A stretch of DNA of 64,000 nucleotides from Chimonanthus salicifolius. Taxonomy: Eukaryota; Streptophyta; Magnoliopsida; Laurales; Calycanthaceae. The position numbers were made by a program, and so were the translations under genes. Below, piece by piece: positions 24,240 through 36,978 of the stretch. Where the stretch lies: NCBI GenBank assembly GCA_013350335.1, contig CM023535.1:40298069-40362068 (forward strand), given 5' to 3'. The notes under the pieces are model-generated. The model saw only the letters and a list, made by a program, of their open reading frames with translations. It did no database searches and was not told the origin of the DNA. Numbering within the stretch: the stretch's first letter is position 1; each line of letters begins with the position of its first letter.

Positions 24240-25429
24240 TTGCTGAATTGTATTTCCAAACATGATGACTTACTTTGATTAAAGAAATGTATATGATTAT
24301 GAACTGTTTTCGATGGTAACATGTGATTTGAAATGAAATGGCATTATTGCATTCATGACCTCATGTATGGCATGGGAGGGAGTACATGGGACAATAAGTC
24401 AAGTTATGAGCTGTCCAGACATGACTTGGGGCTTGAAAACTAGCTTGGAAAAAGCAATGTAAACCATTGATATTTTGGTCTTGTTTGGGATTGCTAGATA
24501 GGGGTACGGCGTAATTTGGGCCAAAGAGCTCCGAGGTAACCAGTCCAAAGCCCCTACGTAGAGGGAGGAGTCCACACTCCATCGGTAATTCCGATTAACA
24601 TACGTGGGGAGGTATAACAGTGACCTAGGGTGCCGTCACAAAACACTGCGGACGTAAATGGCCAAGGGAACACCTTGATATGGCTTTATGTTATTAAGGA
24701 AACTATTGATATGACTTGTGTTGTGATTCGATATGAAAATTGGGTGAGAGATCATTGGCATATGACACCAATGAAATGACACATACATTAGCATGATTTG
24801 GATATGATTATCATGCGCTATTTTTAATACTATGAGATGCTTTACTGTTTTGATTTGATGTAGTATCATGATTTCCATATTGATCCTATGTGTACATAAC
24901 CCTATTGGGAATTCCTATTGGGCGCGTTGACTAACGCCCTACTTCTACCCTTTAGATGATGAAACAGGAAACGACAAGGACTTGGGACATGATGGGAGCC
25001 GAGCATAGGAGCTTGGGCAATTTATGCTTATTTAATTTAATGGATTTAAGTTGATGTATTGGGAGAACTGTTAATTTTGGGATTGTAATAACTTAGTTTA
25101 TTTTACTATGGTTTGATGATATATTTGGATATTTAAACTTCAGTTAATTTTATGTGATTGACTTCCTTGTTTAATATTGATGTCATGTTTATGGATGAAA
25201 TCTTATCCATATGTTTATTCTGCAATTATTTGTAAGCGTGTGAAATGTCTTAGTGGACTTAGTCCACGCACATGTAAAGGTGGCCAATTAAGGGTCGGGT
25301 TTTGGAAACTCGGACTTAGCTCGTATCGTGACGTTTACCCGCTCTCTCACACTCTTTATTTATAAAAAAATATATACTCTGATCTTCGACGAGTGAAAAA
25401 GGGCAGGGTGTTACATGTTGTATTTCAAT

Positions 25430-25650
25430 CGGATTCAGTCAAGTGAAAGTATACTGGTCAAGCATGTATAATATTTGGTTGTATTTCAGCCAACTGAATT
25501 TGTGATTCATTCAACTGAAAGTATACTAGCCAAGCTTGTAAAGGATCTGGCTGTGTTTCAGCCGACTGAATCTTACGATTCAGTCAACCGAAAGTTTACG
25601 GGTCAAACAGAGTGGATCTGGTTGTGTTTCAGTCGACTGAATTAAAAATT
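25430..25650. repeat. A-family hairpin array, second part of A1
   Basis: Three to four decayed hairpins of the CAGCCGACTGAATC type, continuing the array interrupted by A2 at 15378. Confidence 0.75.
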
Positions 25651-25814
25651 TTTATTCTGGATTATCATCCAGATCCTCTTGTAAAATGGAAGATCTAACT
25701 AATATGTATGTTTGAATTTGATGAGGTAAAGAAGTTTCTAAAGAGATTTGCGATTCGTCTCACGCGATCTTACGTTATCCTTGCAAAACAAGAAAGGATA
25801 GTATATCGGACATT

Positions 25815-25829
25815 GGTAGGATTCCTGCC
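25815..25829. promoter_or_regulatory. Conserved LTR palindrome (A1)
   Basis: GGTAGGATTCCTGCC, one change from the perfect form. Confidence 0.65.
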
Positions 25830-26957
25830 TCATTGAGAACACTATGGAGTATATTATGACACTTATTTTATTCAAAATATGATGAATGCATTGGCTATAT
25901 AAATTGTATATGATTATGAGTTGATTTTTCAATGATATTATGTATTTTTAAATGAAATGGCATTCTTGCATATTAATATGAATGGCATGGGCGGGAACAC
26001 ATGTGACCAGCAAGCCAAGTTCTAAGCGGTTTGGACATAACTTGGACTTGAGATTAGCTTGTATGAAGCTATATGAACTGTTAAGATTTGGCCGCGTCCT
26101 GTTGATAGAAAAGTACGACATAATTTGGCCAAAGAGCTCCTGGGTAGTCAGTCCCGAAACCCTGCGCAGAGGGAGGAGATCACACTCCATCGGTAATCCC
26201 GATTAACTTGTGGATGGGTATACAGTGCCCTGGTGGTTGCCGCCTCAAACACTATGGACATAATTGGCCAACGAAACCATTGATTGATTTATGATGTCAT
26301 TGAGTATGGACATTGGGTGGGATCTCATTTGGTATTGACACCCATGACATGACACTTATGTTAGCATGATTATGATATGGACATCATGCATTGTTTTAGT
26401 ACTTACAATATGTTTTACAAATATTTCGTTAATGATGTGTATACCCTTGATTTATGTTAAACTAATATTACTCCTATGTGTACCATAACCTAACTGGAAT
26501 ACCTACTGGGGATGTTGACTAATGCCCTACTTCTACCCTATGGATGATAGAATAGGAAATGATAAGGAAAAGGACGTGGGACTAGAAGGGAGCCAAGCGT
26601 AGGAGCTTGGGAAGATTTAAGTTTAAATTACTTAGTTTTGATTTCAATGATGTATTTGGAGAACTTATATTTTGGATTTTAATAACTTAGACTATTTAGG
26701 ACACCTTAGAACTTATTTGCTATGGTTTATTAATCTTTAAGTTTTAATTGGAATTTTATGGTGATTGGCTTTCCTTGTCTAATGATGACAAGAGAATGAA
26801 TAGCATCTTATTTATATAAATTATTCCGCAAGCATTAAGAAAAGCGTGTGAAAATGTTTTAGTGGACTTAGTCCACGCACAAGTAATAGTGGGCGGTTAA
26901 GGATCGGGTTTTGGAAACTCGGACTTGACTTGCTTCGTGACAACCCGTCCTCTCTCA

Positions 26958-26959
<2 letters not shown>

Positions 26960-26990
<31 letters not shown>
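26960..26990. repeat. TA microsatellite
   Basis: About 31 bp of TA repeats near the A1 3' end. Confidence 0.95.
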
Positions 26991-26994
<4 letters not shown>

Positions 26995-28017
26995 TCTGTT
27001 TTATGCAAGTGAAAAATGGTGGGGCGTTACAGGCCCGACTAAGGCCCATTCCAAGCCCAGTTCAGGCTCATTTGGACCCATTCGTGGCCCTCTTTGGGAT
27101 CATTCTTGGAGCGTTCATGGACCAATTCTAGACCCTTTTGCAAGCCCGTTTCCAACTGGATTTGTGGGATCATCCCGATTTTGCCGGACCGTCCCAGTTT
27201 TGCAGACTCGCCCCAACTTCTCAGACCTGACTAGCCCGTGCATCGTTCCTTCAATCCTTCGACCTGTTTTCATTGCTTGGATTTCGAAAATGCACACTAG
27301 GTGAGGGGAGATAGCACTGTTTAGCATCTATTTAATTTTTAACCTTGGACGTGGAATGACTTGATGTAACGCCCCGCCCCTTTTCACTATGCCAAAAATC
27401 AGAGTCTATTTTTTTTTTTTTGAAATAAATAGTGACAAGAGAACGAGATGTCACGACTCGAGCTAAGTTCGAGCTTCCAAAGCCCGGCCCTTAAATGGCC
27501 AACTCTACGTGTGCGTGGAACTAAGTCCACGAGAACAGTTCACACGTAATAAGTTAAGCTTGCGGAATGTAAACTTAATGCGGAATTATAATAGAGATCT
27601 ATCCTACGAATTATTAAATAGGAAGGAAGTACATCACTTAATTAATAAATACCTTAACTTAGAATGTCCAAAAATAAAGTCCAAACCATAGCAAATAGTC
27701 TAAGTTATTATAGTCCAACGAGCTAATTACTCAAATTACATTTCCATAAATAAAACTTAAATAAATCAATCTAGCTCCTCCAAGCTCATAGGCTTGGCTC
27801 CGATCACGTCCTTCGCCTTGTCCATTCCATGTGTCATCATCTAAGGTAGAAGTAAGGCGTTAGACAACGCGCCCAGTAGGTACTCCGAGTAGGGTCAACA
27901 CATGGATTTGTATAACATAAACACATAGATATAAATAATATCAAAACCATGAAAGTAAATGCCATGCCATGGGTGTCATATGCCATGAGCCCCACCCATC
28001 ATCCATGTTACAATCAC

Positions 28018-28286
28018 ATAATATCCCTCTTGATGGAAAATCCTCATCAAGGTATCACAATCACATAGTATTCCTCTTGATGGATAATGCACATCAAGGT
28101 ATCCCCACGAATGCCTTACGGACGCCCCGACGGAGCGTGGATCTCCGGTTACAAATCAATCATACATCTCTCTTGATGGATAATACACATCAAGGTATCC
28201 CCACAAATGCCTTACGGACGCCCAGACGGAGCGTGGATCTCCAGTTCAATCATACATCCCTCTTGATGGATAATGCACATCAAGGT
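28018..28286 (-). repeat. C-family tandem block in C2
   Basis: Units with CTTGATGGATAATGCACATC, AAGGTATCCCCACGAATGCC and TTACGGACGCCCCGACGG. CTTGATG and CATCAAG pair as a hairpin in each unit. The last unit is interrupted by C1 and resumes at 31340. Confidence 0.8.
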
Positions 28287-29641
28287 TGTAATGGCCCGGA
28301 ATTTGTAATTCAATATATATGTGGTTATGTATTTATTTTAATGGTGGAAATTGGAAATTTGATGGAATAAATGGTGAATGGATCAAAATATGGACAAAGG
28401 CCCAAGTACGGCCCAATGGACCATGGATTGGATTTAAAATCATTTAATTGGTCAATGATGGTCAAATGGGCCAAGGATTGTCAAATTGGGCCCAATACAC
28501 TTCCGGGACCCAATGGGTCAAAATGATTTAAGCTCTAAGGTAAATGGGTAAGAGGAAAATGTGCTTGGGCCATGGGCCCAATGGTGATCCAAGTAGTTGA
28601 AATGGATTTAATTAAATCACCTAAGTTGGAAATTATTTAAAACCTAGGTGACATGGCCAAATGGGACCCACCTCTACCTCACCAAGTGAGGTGGCGTGTG
28701 GACCAAGGATTGGTGGGGCCGGCCACCATGGTTGAATTGGTCAACCATGGGTGAAGTAATGGAGAGGAGTCAAGGAATTAAAGGATATAAAGTGGAAATT
28801 AATTAACTTAACCTAATGATCCAATTTAATTAATTAATTAAGCTAATAAAAAAGGTGGTCAAAGAGGGGAGACCAAACCACCTCACCTTAAGCGGTCAAA
28901 AACGTTGGCTAGTGGTGGTTGTTCCAACCACCACCATAAAACATGAAAAAAATCTCATGTGGGGTGGTTGGGAGACTTAATGTTAAAGTGTAATTTAAGT
29001 AACCAAAGAGATAAGATAAGTTTTCATCTCATTCTCTTCGTTTCACCCTCATCTCACTCTCCCCATCTTTCCCACTCTCCAAAAACGGTCCCACACCCAA
29101 GGAGAAGGAAAGGAAGAAAACCAAGAGAAAGAAGAAGAAAAGCTTGGAAGAAAAAAGAGGAGAAAGGTGTAAGCTTGGCCATCACTCCAAGATCAAGCCA
29201 TAGTATTTTCTTTCTCATCTCCATCCTCTCCTCTCCCTCTCTCAAATCTATCCCTACCATGGCCGAACCCAAGCTTGGAGGTTTTCACCATTGATCAAGC
29301 ATTTTAGCCAACCAACAAAGGAGAAAGAGAAAAAAGAAGGTCAAGGAAGCCGACGGGAGTAACGAAAGTCGGAGGAGGCGTCGGATCGTAAGTATTTTCT
29401 AAACAAGATATTAGATTTTCTTTTTAGGGTTTAAGAGGTTATGAAATCCATTTCTTGGATTTAGAGTTGGCCAAAACATCATGGCCTTGGATCTCAAATC
29501 CATCAAATGAAAGGAGGAAAAATGGGCAAACCCTAAATGGGTAAATTAGGGTTAAGAAAAAAATAAATGGATTAAGAACATTATGTATTTAAATTATTTA
29601 AGCATGGATTTGTGTAATGTTGGAGAAAATTATGGGCCATA

Positions 29642-30749
29642 GGGTTCGGCCATGTAGTATGGCCGAACCCCATGGTGGGTGATTAGGTAATGTATGAATT
29701 TTTTAGGGTTTTATAAGAATAGAAGCCATGGAGAATGATTTAGGGTTTTAAGATTTTAATGTTTAAATGTAGGTAATTTTTGAAGAGGTTTTTATGATGG
29801 AATCCATGGATGAATGTAAATGTTTTTATGGTCTAAAATGGCACCAATGGATAATGAACCATGAACCATGGGTTCGGCCATGGTGTATGACCGAACCCTA
29901 TGGTGATGTAAGAATGGTTTTGATGGGTGAAGAGATGGAAAAAGTGATTAAGAATGTTGATATGGATTTTCAAGTATAACATATAATGTTTTAAAGGTGT
30001 GGAATTAGGGATGAACCATGAACCTCATGGAGGGACTTATTTTAAATCTAAGTGTGGTAAATAGGCCTAAGAAAATAATGGGAAATTTGGATGGACTAAG
30101 TATTTTGGAACCATGGAAAACAAATGGGGAATGTAGCTAAGTTGATGGACTCAAAATATATTTAATGTTGATCAAAAGGAGTGATTTAAATGCATAATGT
30201 AAAATCCCTCATGGGAGGACTTATGATGGAGTCAAATGATGTAAATGGACCCAAGAAAAATGGAGAAAGAGACATCATGGGCTCGGCCATGGTGTATGGC
30301 CTAACCCATGACCCAATTGTAGATCATTCTTGGTCTAAGATTAATGTGTATGTATATGCTTGAATTAATGGAGTTTACGTTAAATTAAGTGGCTGATTTT
30401 AATGATTTTAAGACATGGGTGATGGGTCATTAATGGATCCAAATTTATGGATCGATTATGGACAAAAATGTGCATGGATGGAAGAAGTATTAAACCATGG
30501 AAGAGTAGTGGCAAAACCGTAATTATGGGCCAAAATGAAGGACCATGGGTTCGGCCATGGTACATGACCGAACCCCATTGGGGATGAACTTGGACTTAGA
30601 CATTTTTAAAAGTAACCTTAAGTATGGATTAAATGAAGCCTAGGGTGGCTGGCTTTAGACTTATGTGATTAAAAAAAAAATGTTGATGGACTAAATGGGA
30701 CCCACAAGACCTAGATAGTGAGGTTCGGCCATGGGGTATGGCCGAACCC
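29642..30749. repeat. GGTTCGGCC hairpin array in C1 (five units)
   Basis: Hairpins at 29642-29670, 29870-29898, 30280-30307, 30547-30574 and 30722-30749. Each is GGTTCGGCCAT, a 4-5 nt loop, then ATGGCCGAACC, with at most two mismatches. Spacing is irregular (about 145-410 bp) and the DNA between units is unique. Confidence 0.92.
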
Positions 30750-30893
30750 CACTAAAATGTAATGTATGGGCTTACAAATGGTTAAAACGAGCACTAATTA
30801 TTCGTGTATAATAAGGTACCAGAAATCGCAATCGGTGCGCGATCGGCGACCGGATTCGGGAACAGAAAAACGTAAAGACGCTAATCAGTATTC

Positions 30894-30908
30894 GGTAGGA
30901 TTCCTACC
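30894..30908. promoter_or_regulatory. Conserved 15-bp LTR palindrome (C1)
   Basis: GGTAGGATTCCTACC, perfect, followed by TTTTTG. Confidence 0.7.
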
Positions 30909-31549
30909 TTTTTGTAAGCCATGGATTGTGTGATGGTTTCTTTGATTTATTTTGGAAATGTATTTGAGTAGCCTAGCTTGTCGAAAATGTAATATTTTAG
31001 ATTACTTGTTTATGTTTTGGTTTTCAGTTTTGGACGTTGTAATTTTGAGGTATCTTAGTAATCAAATAAATGTTTTTCCCTACTATCTAAAATGTGTAGG
31101 TTAGTCTCTATTATCATTCCGCATTTAATGTAATATTCCTCGAGCTTACTTCTACGTGTGAACCATTCTCCGTGGACTTCGTTCCACGCACACGTAGGGT
31201 TGACCAGTTAAGGGCCGGGCTTTAGAAGCTCAGACTTAACTCGCGTCGTGACGTCCGCGCCCTTTGTCACTCTTTATTTCCAAAAAAAAAAAAAAATAGA
31301 CTCTAATTTTCAGTGAAAAGGGGCGGGCGTTACAAAGGTACCCCCACGAATGCCTTACGGACGCCCCGAAGGAGCGTAGGTCTCCGATTACATTTCATCC
31401 CTCCCATGCCATGCATGAGATGCAAGTGCAAACATGCTATGTAATAATACAAATCATAGCATTAAATTCCCAGCATTAAGACATATCATTTGATACCAAA
31501 ATAATTTAAGTAAAACATTCACATATACATATTCCATGGTTTTCAATAA

Positions 31550-31564
31550 GGTAAGAATCCTACC
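31550..31564. promoter_or_regulatory. Conserved LTR palindrome (C2)
   Basis: GGTAAGAATCCTACC on the plus strand; one mismatch in the pairing. Confidence 0.6.
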
Positions 31565-31837
31565 AATGACCAACTAATGTGTCCTTACGTTTTTGTCCGA
31601 AAACCGCTCACCGATCACGTCGAGCCGATCGTACACCGCTTGTGAGATCCCGTTACCTTATTACATATCAATGAATCAAACCAATGCTCTATTTGATTTC
31701 CAATCATGTTTAATTCCACAAACATGCCTTAGTGGGGTTCCAAGATCACTCCATCTTTGGATTTATTAACCAATCACACATGAGTTAATCATTTAGTATT
31801 AATAAACCCTGAGTCCACAAAAAACATTCTCCATGGG

Positions 31838-32745
31838 GTTCGGCCATACACCATGGCCGAACCCATGGTCCTTCATTTTCACCCCATTTACATCTTAGCC
31901 ATTATTTCCATCACCTAATTTATTTACCCATGCTTAGGTCCAAAACATAGATCCATAACTAAACATTTCATGCATGGATCCACAAATGATCCATCAACAT
32001 AGACCCATAATTAAATTCCTCCATTTCCTAACTTAATCATTCATTTATTTAAACATGCATAAATCTCTAAATGACCCATTAAAATGGTCCATAGGGTTCG
32101 GCCATACACCATGGCTGAACCCACGATGTCTCATTTCCATCTTCTCCTTTAAATCATTTACAATCTTAGGTCCATAAACAAAGTCCCTCCATGGGGGGTT
32201 TTAATCATACACTTAGGTCCATCATTTTAAATCATCATCTACCATATTTAAAACCCATTAAAATTGCCAACATTCCTCCATCATTTTCAAGGTCTAAATA
32301 CATGTAAATAATCCAATATTTCTCCATGGGGTTCGGCGATACACCATGGCCGAGCCCATTGTCCATGGTTCTCCACCCTTTACAACATGTGAGACCATTT
32401 ACATTGTTAATATTCTTCCATCATTTTCACCCTTAAAAACCCTTTAAACATCAATAATCTCCCTCCATGGGCTTCGGCCATACAACATGGCCGAACCAAA
32501 TGGTTCATCATTTTCTTTAAAAAAATCATACATCCATGATTTGATCCTTTGATGGGGTTTGGCCATACATCATGGCCGAACCTCATCCAACCCCTTTATG
32601 TCCTTGGTGGTTTTTATACATAAAACCCTAGGGTTTGGCCATGCAAGGGTCAAACCATGATCCTTGATCACCATTCCTTACATGGGTTGTGCATAAGGTC
32701 CTTAGCCATAATAAAATTAGAGTTCGGCTATGCAAGGGCCGAACC
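31838..32745. repeat. GGTTCGGCC hairpin array in C2 (seven units)
   Basis: Units begin near 31838, 32095, 32331, 32467, 32555, 32631 and 32721. The last two have a GCAAGG loop. The unit at 32631-32656 has GGTTTGGCC pairing with GGTCAAACC, so both arms changed at the matching position. Confidence 0.9.
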
Positions 32746-34759
32746 ATGATCCTTGAACATTCTTCATGCTTAAGCCATGCATGCATACATATTGTCCTTA
32801 ATAGTCCTTATTTACATAACCTATCTTACCCCTTAGCAAGATTAGGGTTTTGTCCTCTTTCTATCTCATTTCTTGGATGGATTTTAAATCCATGGCCCAT
32901 AATATTTTGGCCAACTCTGCAATCCAAAAAATGGAATTCCATGGTTTCCTTTAATAAAATCTTGTCAAGTGATACTTACCGATTCCGCGACTCCTCCGTT
33001 TTCTTTTGCTCCTCCGCTCTTGTCTTTCCTTAGTCTTTCTTCTTTCTTCCTCCTTGATCTTCGACCAAGAGTGAGCTTGATTAAGATAAAATCTCTAAGA
33101 GGGGTTCAGCCAAGAAGTGTAGGTTTGAGAGAGGGAGAGAGCGAGAGGATAGAAAACCCTAAGTCTTTTTCTTTTGTCTTGTGAGAGAAGTCGGCCAAGC
33201 TTGAGAGAGGGAGAGTGAGATGAGATCAAAATTACTCTTTCTTTGTCTTGAGAAGGGGATCGGCCTTGAGTGAGAGAGGGAGAGAGAGAGAGAGAGATGG
33301 AAAGCTTCCTTTCCATCTTGTCTAGGGTTTGCTTGGGTTAGACTCCACCTTCATCAATATGGAGTCTTCCCCATGCCCAACGGTTTTGGCTTGGTTTCCT
33401 TTGGTCGTTTGGTGGTTTCATTTGGTGGCTTGCTGGTTTGCATGAGGTGGAACCACCACCTCTCCTTGGACCAATCCATGGTCTTACATGTCCTCCATTT
33501 AAGCTTCTTGTCTAGCCAAGGGGGGTGCATGCCCTCCACATGGCATACCACCCCTATGTCCAACGGTTTTTGTTTGCTAGTGGTTTCCATGAGATGGAAA
33601 CCACCCTCCTTGACTCACTCCATTTTCTATGTGACTCACCCCACTTTGACTCACCTTATTTTAATGTAACTCAACTCCCAACTCAAGCATTGATTTTATC
33701 TCCATCTAACTTAGATGATTCAATTAAATAATTTAATTCCACTTATTTCACTTGATTCACTTTAATTCATCTATAAACTCACCCATGGTTGACCAAGTCA
33801 ACTATGGTGGTCGGCCCCACATGTGTCTTGGTCCACACGCCACGTCACTTGATGAGGTGGAGTTGGGTCCCACTTGGCTATGCCACTTGGATTTCCACTC
33901 CTACACTTGCCACCTCACTTAATGAGGTGGACCCATGCCTTTGATCACAAATGGGTCCATGACCCAATTAAATCCATTTCTTACCCATTTACCCTAATGC
34001 TGAATCATCATTGGGTCCCAATTGGGCATTTGACCCAATTGACCATCATTGACCCAATTAAATGAAATTGATCCTATCCATGGTCCATTGGACCATACGT
34101 GGGCCATTGCCCCAACTTTGATCCATCTAACATCCACTCCATCTGTAATTTTTAATTTTTCACAATTAAATCAAATAATAACCAATATATTTATTGTATT
34201 AAAAACCCGGCTATTACACTTTGAATGGGGCCGTTCGTTTATTAAGCTGCACGGTAAAGGAACCGTTAAATGAATCTGTGGCAAGGGATCCGTTCGGATG
34301 CACTCATGTCAACTATATGCGATTAAATGAGAAAATTCTGATCAGACGAATTTGAACATGATGTTTGAAACTTATTGATAACATGTGGTGTATTTAGCAT
34401 GTGAATGAATTTATGATGAGAATAAGACATGTGTTGGATGTTGAACATGACGCTTGGGACTTAATAATAACATGTTGTGTATTTATTCATAACATTTGAA
34501 TGAATTTATGTTGAGAGTGAGATATGCGTCTGGATATTGGATATGATGCTTGGAACTTGTTGATGACATGATGGGTGTTTACCTATAATATGTGAATGAG
34601 ATCATGATAAGTATATGGATTTGTGTTTCAAGGTCTTGTTATATGCTTATGTTGTTATACATGATCATGATGTCATGTGCATGCATAGGAGGTAACCCAC
34701 AACGGACAATGCGCCGTTGGGTGTTGAGATGGATGAACTATTCACATGTGTATATGTTT

Positions 34760-35025
34760 ATGATGATGTGATGATGTTGGTTGTTGGGAGGACTTCCCCG
34801 TTACGCTCCGGCGGTCGAGACCCCCATAGGGGATGCAAATTTCCCCGTTGTGTTCCGGCGGCTGAGGTGCTCACCCTAAAGCAGAGAGGATATCTATATG
34901 TGTATATGTTTATGATGAGGTGATGATTTGGTTGTTTGGAAGACTTCCCCGTTACGTTTCGGCGGTCGAAACCCCCATAGGAGATGCTGGTTTCTCCGTT
35001 GCGTTCAATCAGTTGAGGTGCATGC
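34760..35025 (+). repeat. Two-unit tandem block in E1
   Basis: Two copies of about 145 bp, each with GACTTCCCCGTTACGCTCCG (or variant), GCGGTCGAGACCCCCATAGG and TTTCCCCGTTGTGTTCCGGC. It occupies the place of the longer 89-96 bp array of E2. Confidence 0.7.
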
Positions 35026-35683
35026 ACTAGAGTTTGGCTTCCCCGAGCATGATCGATGGGTTTTCCGACACGGCTCGTGTGGTTGACACAATTGTGTATG
35101 GTGTAGTCTCCTGTCGACACTGGTAGGGAGACCAGAGTTGTCGGAGGACCCAATGTGGGCTACTAGGATGATGTCACGGATTTGGTTGTTGGATCATTAG
35201 TTGGTGGTGTACTTTGGTTTCATGTATATGAGCACTCCTGTTATTATGATATTCTTGCATTCATACATATGATATTTATTTATGTTGCTAACTTATGATA
35301 TGCATTATCTCTTCACTGGGCTGGTTAGCTCATTCCTTACCTTTCAGGTACCCCGATTGCGGAGGAACTAGGTAGGCCCCTTGAGGAGGTACCCGGGGAG
35401 GAGTTAAAGTAGTTAAATATCCCATGTTATGCTTATGCTTTAGTTTTGAGAGACTCTTGTTTGTATGGACTCATTATCACATATTTTATTTGGATGACTG
35501 TATAAATATATTGATTGGTCGGTAGTTGTTTGTTATGCTTATTATTATGTTGGATTTGGCCTTTTTTGGATTGTTGGACGGGAGGTAGTTACCATGTTTC
35601 AAAAAAAATGTTTGATATCCATTCTTTTGTAATGTTTTGAGACTTCTGGAGATAACACGCTTCTAGTGGGACAGGACGTTACA

Positions 35684-36978
35684 CACATGTATGCACATCA
35701 CTCATTTGCTCTCAATGTGGGAATCGTGACAACTTCACCCCTCATCTGTAACCTATCAGTGAGGTATCCTGTCAGTGTGGTAGACTATACTCACACAACA
35801 CTCGTCCACAATGATTGTTAGGTTTGTTGGTTCCACTCATCCCCACTAAGAAGACAGATTTGTGCACAAACACACCGCAAGGTGGTTAGCACGTACGGTC
35901 TAATACCATTTGGTGTCTTTTCTCCCTAAGGAATCCAGTCCATTCTTCATTATTTTCGACATATATGATTTCAAGGCATAAATTGAAAGCATATAACACT
36001 GAATCATACATAAAAATAAATAATTAAAATGGTACATGAATTTACTTAAAGTTCCAAGTTGAAAATTTATCCACCAACGTTTTAAATACGTTCTTTCTAC
36101 CTCACCGTCGATCCAAGGTTGTTACGAGTGAGTTGGAAATTGAATGTTAGATTGCGTCAGACTGTCAAGTCACGCATTGAGAAGTCGAAGAGACTCGGAA
36201 AAGGCTTAAAAGAGTAGTTAAAATACGTGAAAAACAAAACAATGGGATGAAGGGGGCTAAAACCATCTTCTGGTTGTCGACCAAAGGGTTTCCACGGCAA
36301 CCGACGGTGGTGGTGAAAGAAAATGTTGGAAAAAAAAAAGAGAGGGAAAACTGAGAGTCAAAGAGATAAAGAGAAATTTGAGAGAGAGAGACCAAAAGGC
36401 TATGAAAGGTGGAGAAGAAATGGAGATTTATAGAGAAAAAGGGAAGATAAGTTGTCGCGAGGGGGTTTATCTGTCCCGGGAGGATGCAGCCATGCGAGAG
36501 AAGCGTGGCGGGAGAGAGACGATCGGCCGAATGAGAAGGATTCGAGTAGCCACGTGAGGAGTCTCGTGGCTAAGGAAAAAAAATAGATGACAAAGGGAGA
36601 AAGGAAATATTGGGGAAAAGAGAAGCAGGAGGTGGCACATAGGGAGAGGGCGGTGGAAGAAGAAGGGGATTAGGGTTGGGGAAGGGGTTTGCATCGGGGG
36701 GAAGAGAGAAAGGGGGAAAATTTTGAAGGAAAGGGGTTTGGGTGGGTCACGAGTTTGGGTTTTGAATTTTGTTTTGTTTTTATCTTATTTCTCCAGTATA
36801 TTTGATAAAATGTATTTATTATTTTTCATTTATTTAGTTATTATGATTTTATTATTAAGGTATCAATTATTAATTAAAATCTGAGTTTAATAATTGACCC
36901 AAAAGTAGTTTAATTATTGATTTAAAGAAATCAATTTTAATTTATTATTTGAGTTTAATAAAAAATTCAGATATTACA
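35684..36978 (-). mobile_element. Partial LTR of another family (minus)
   Basis: The right end TTCAGATATTACA gives a minus-strand start TGTAATATCTGAA, as in the other LTRs here. To its left is a pyrimidine-rich leader on the minus strand (about 36160-36720) that opens several spurious frames. The left end is lost at the E1 boundary. I cannot match it base for base to A, B, C or E. Confidence 0.35.

Larger units (their letters stand above)
22624..24440 (+). repeat. A2 body, copy 2 of the 1.8-kb duplication
   Basis: Matches 15835-17630. The left junction shares CTT between E2 and the A body. The copy differs mainly by a 58-bp TA microsatellite, a small deletion in the first hairpin and scattered substitutions. 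It runs on into the only full A2 tail. Confidence 0.85.
15379..25415 (+). mobile_element. A2: A-family LTR with an internal duplication and insertions
   Basis: It starts TGTAACACCCCGAATTTTC and ends AAAAGGGCAGGGTGTTACA. Flanks are AGTTG (15374-15378) and TGTTG (25416-25420), a 5-bp target duplication with one mismatch, inside the A1 hairpin array. About 1.8 kb of the body is present twice (15835-17630 and 22624-24440). Between the copies sit the head of a B-type LTR (17631-18702) and E2 (18703-22626). The tail (24441-25415) holds the conserved block GGGCGCGTTGACTAACGCC and the GTGGACTTAGTCCACGC block. Confidence 0.75.
14484..27031 (+). mobile_element. A1: A-family LTR, rearranged and split by A2
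   Basis: The LTR proper is 14484-15378 and 25416-27031. It starts TATAACACCCCGAACTT and ends GTGGGGCGTTACA. Most of the usual A-family 5' half is missing and is replaced by a foldback at 14501-14684. From about 14685 it matches A3 (54215 onward). The second part matches A3 again (62715-63430) and ends with the shared 3' block GTGGACTTAGTCCACGC. Flanks GTTTC and GGCCC do not form a target duplication. Confidence 0.65.
28287..31334 (+). mobile_element. C1: complete solo C-family LTR
   Basis: 3048 bp from TGTAATGGCCCGGAATT to GGGGCGGGCGTTACA, with a perfect target duplication AAGGT at 28282-28286 and 31335-31339. Removing it restores a continuous C2 unit. No primer site, polypurine tract or coding region is attached. 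In order: palindromes at 28672-28694 and 28726-28750, pyrimidine leader (about 29025-29300), donor-like ATCGTAAGT at 29386-29393, five hairpins, conserved palindrome 30894-30908, GTGGACTTCGTTCCACGC and the AGTTAAG...CTTAACT block near the 3' end. Confidence 0.92.
27365..34218 (-). mobile_element. C2: C-family LTR (minus), split by C1
   Basis: The LTR proper is 27365-28286 and 31340-34218, 3801 bp. The left end TGTAACGCCCCGCCCC is the reverse of the C-family 3' end; the right end is ACCCGGCTATTACA. Flanks are CTTGA (left) and CTTTGA (right), a probable target duplication with one extra T. On the minus strand the order is 5' part with palindromes (33780-33930), pyrimidine leader (33000-33350), donor-like GGTAAGT (complement at 32974-32980), hairpin array, conserved palindrome, tandem block, 3' block. 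It carries no protein. Confidence 0.85.
13293..35683 (+). mobile_element. E1: outer E-family LTR, split by nested insertions
   Basis: The LTR proper is 13293-14483, 27032-27364 and 34219-35683, about 2.99 kb. It starts TATAACAACGTGACCCG (compare TGTAACGACCCGACCCG at the start of E2, 18703) and ends GACAGGACGTTACA. The first piece has the telomere-like AACCCTAACCCTA run and pyrimidine leader seen in E2, and then a dense run of GGCCCA. The middle piece continues with GGCCCA and the AGGTGAGGGGAGATAGCAC segment found at 19770 in E2. The last piece matches the second half of E2. No target duplication is visible (TAAGT left, CACAT right). Confidence 0.65.

Noticed and set aside
24027..24263. Frame rich in alternating Tyr and Ile
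   Set aside because: Translation of the TA microsatellite.
29642..29670. GGTTCGGCC as an RNA polymerase III B box
   Set aside because: It differs from the GGTTCGANTCC consensus at key positions, no A box is seen at a suitable distance, and no tRNA fold is found.
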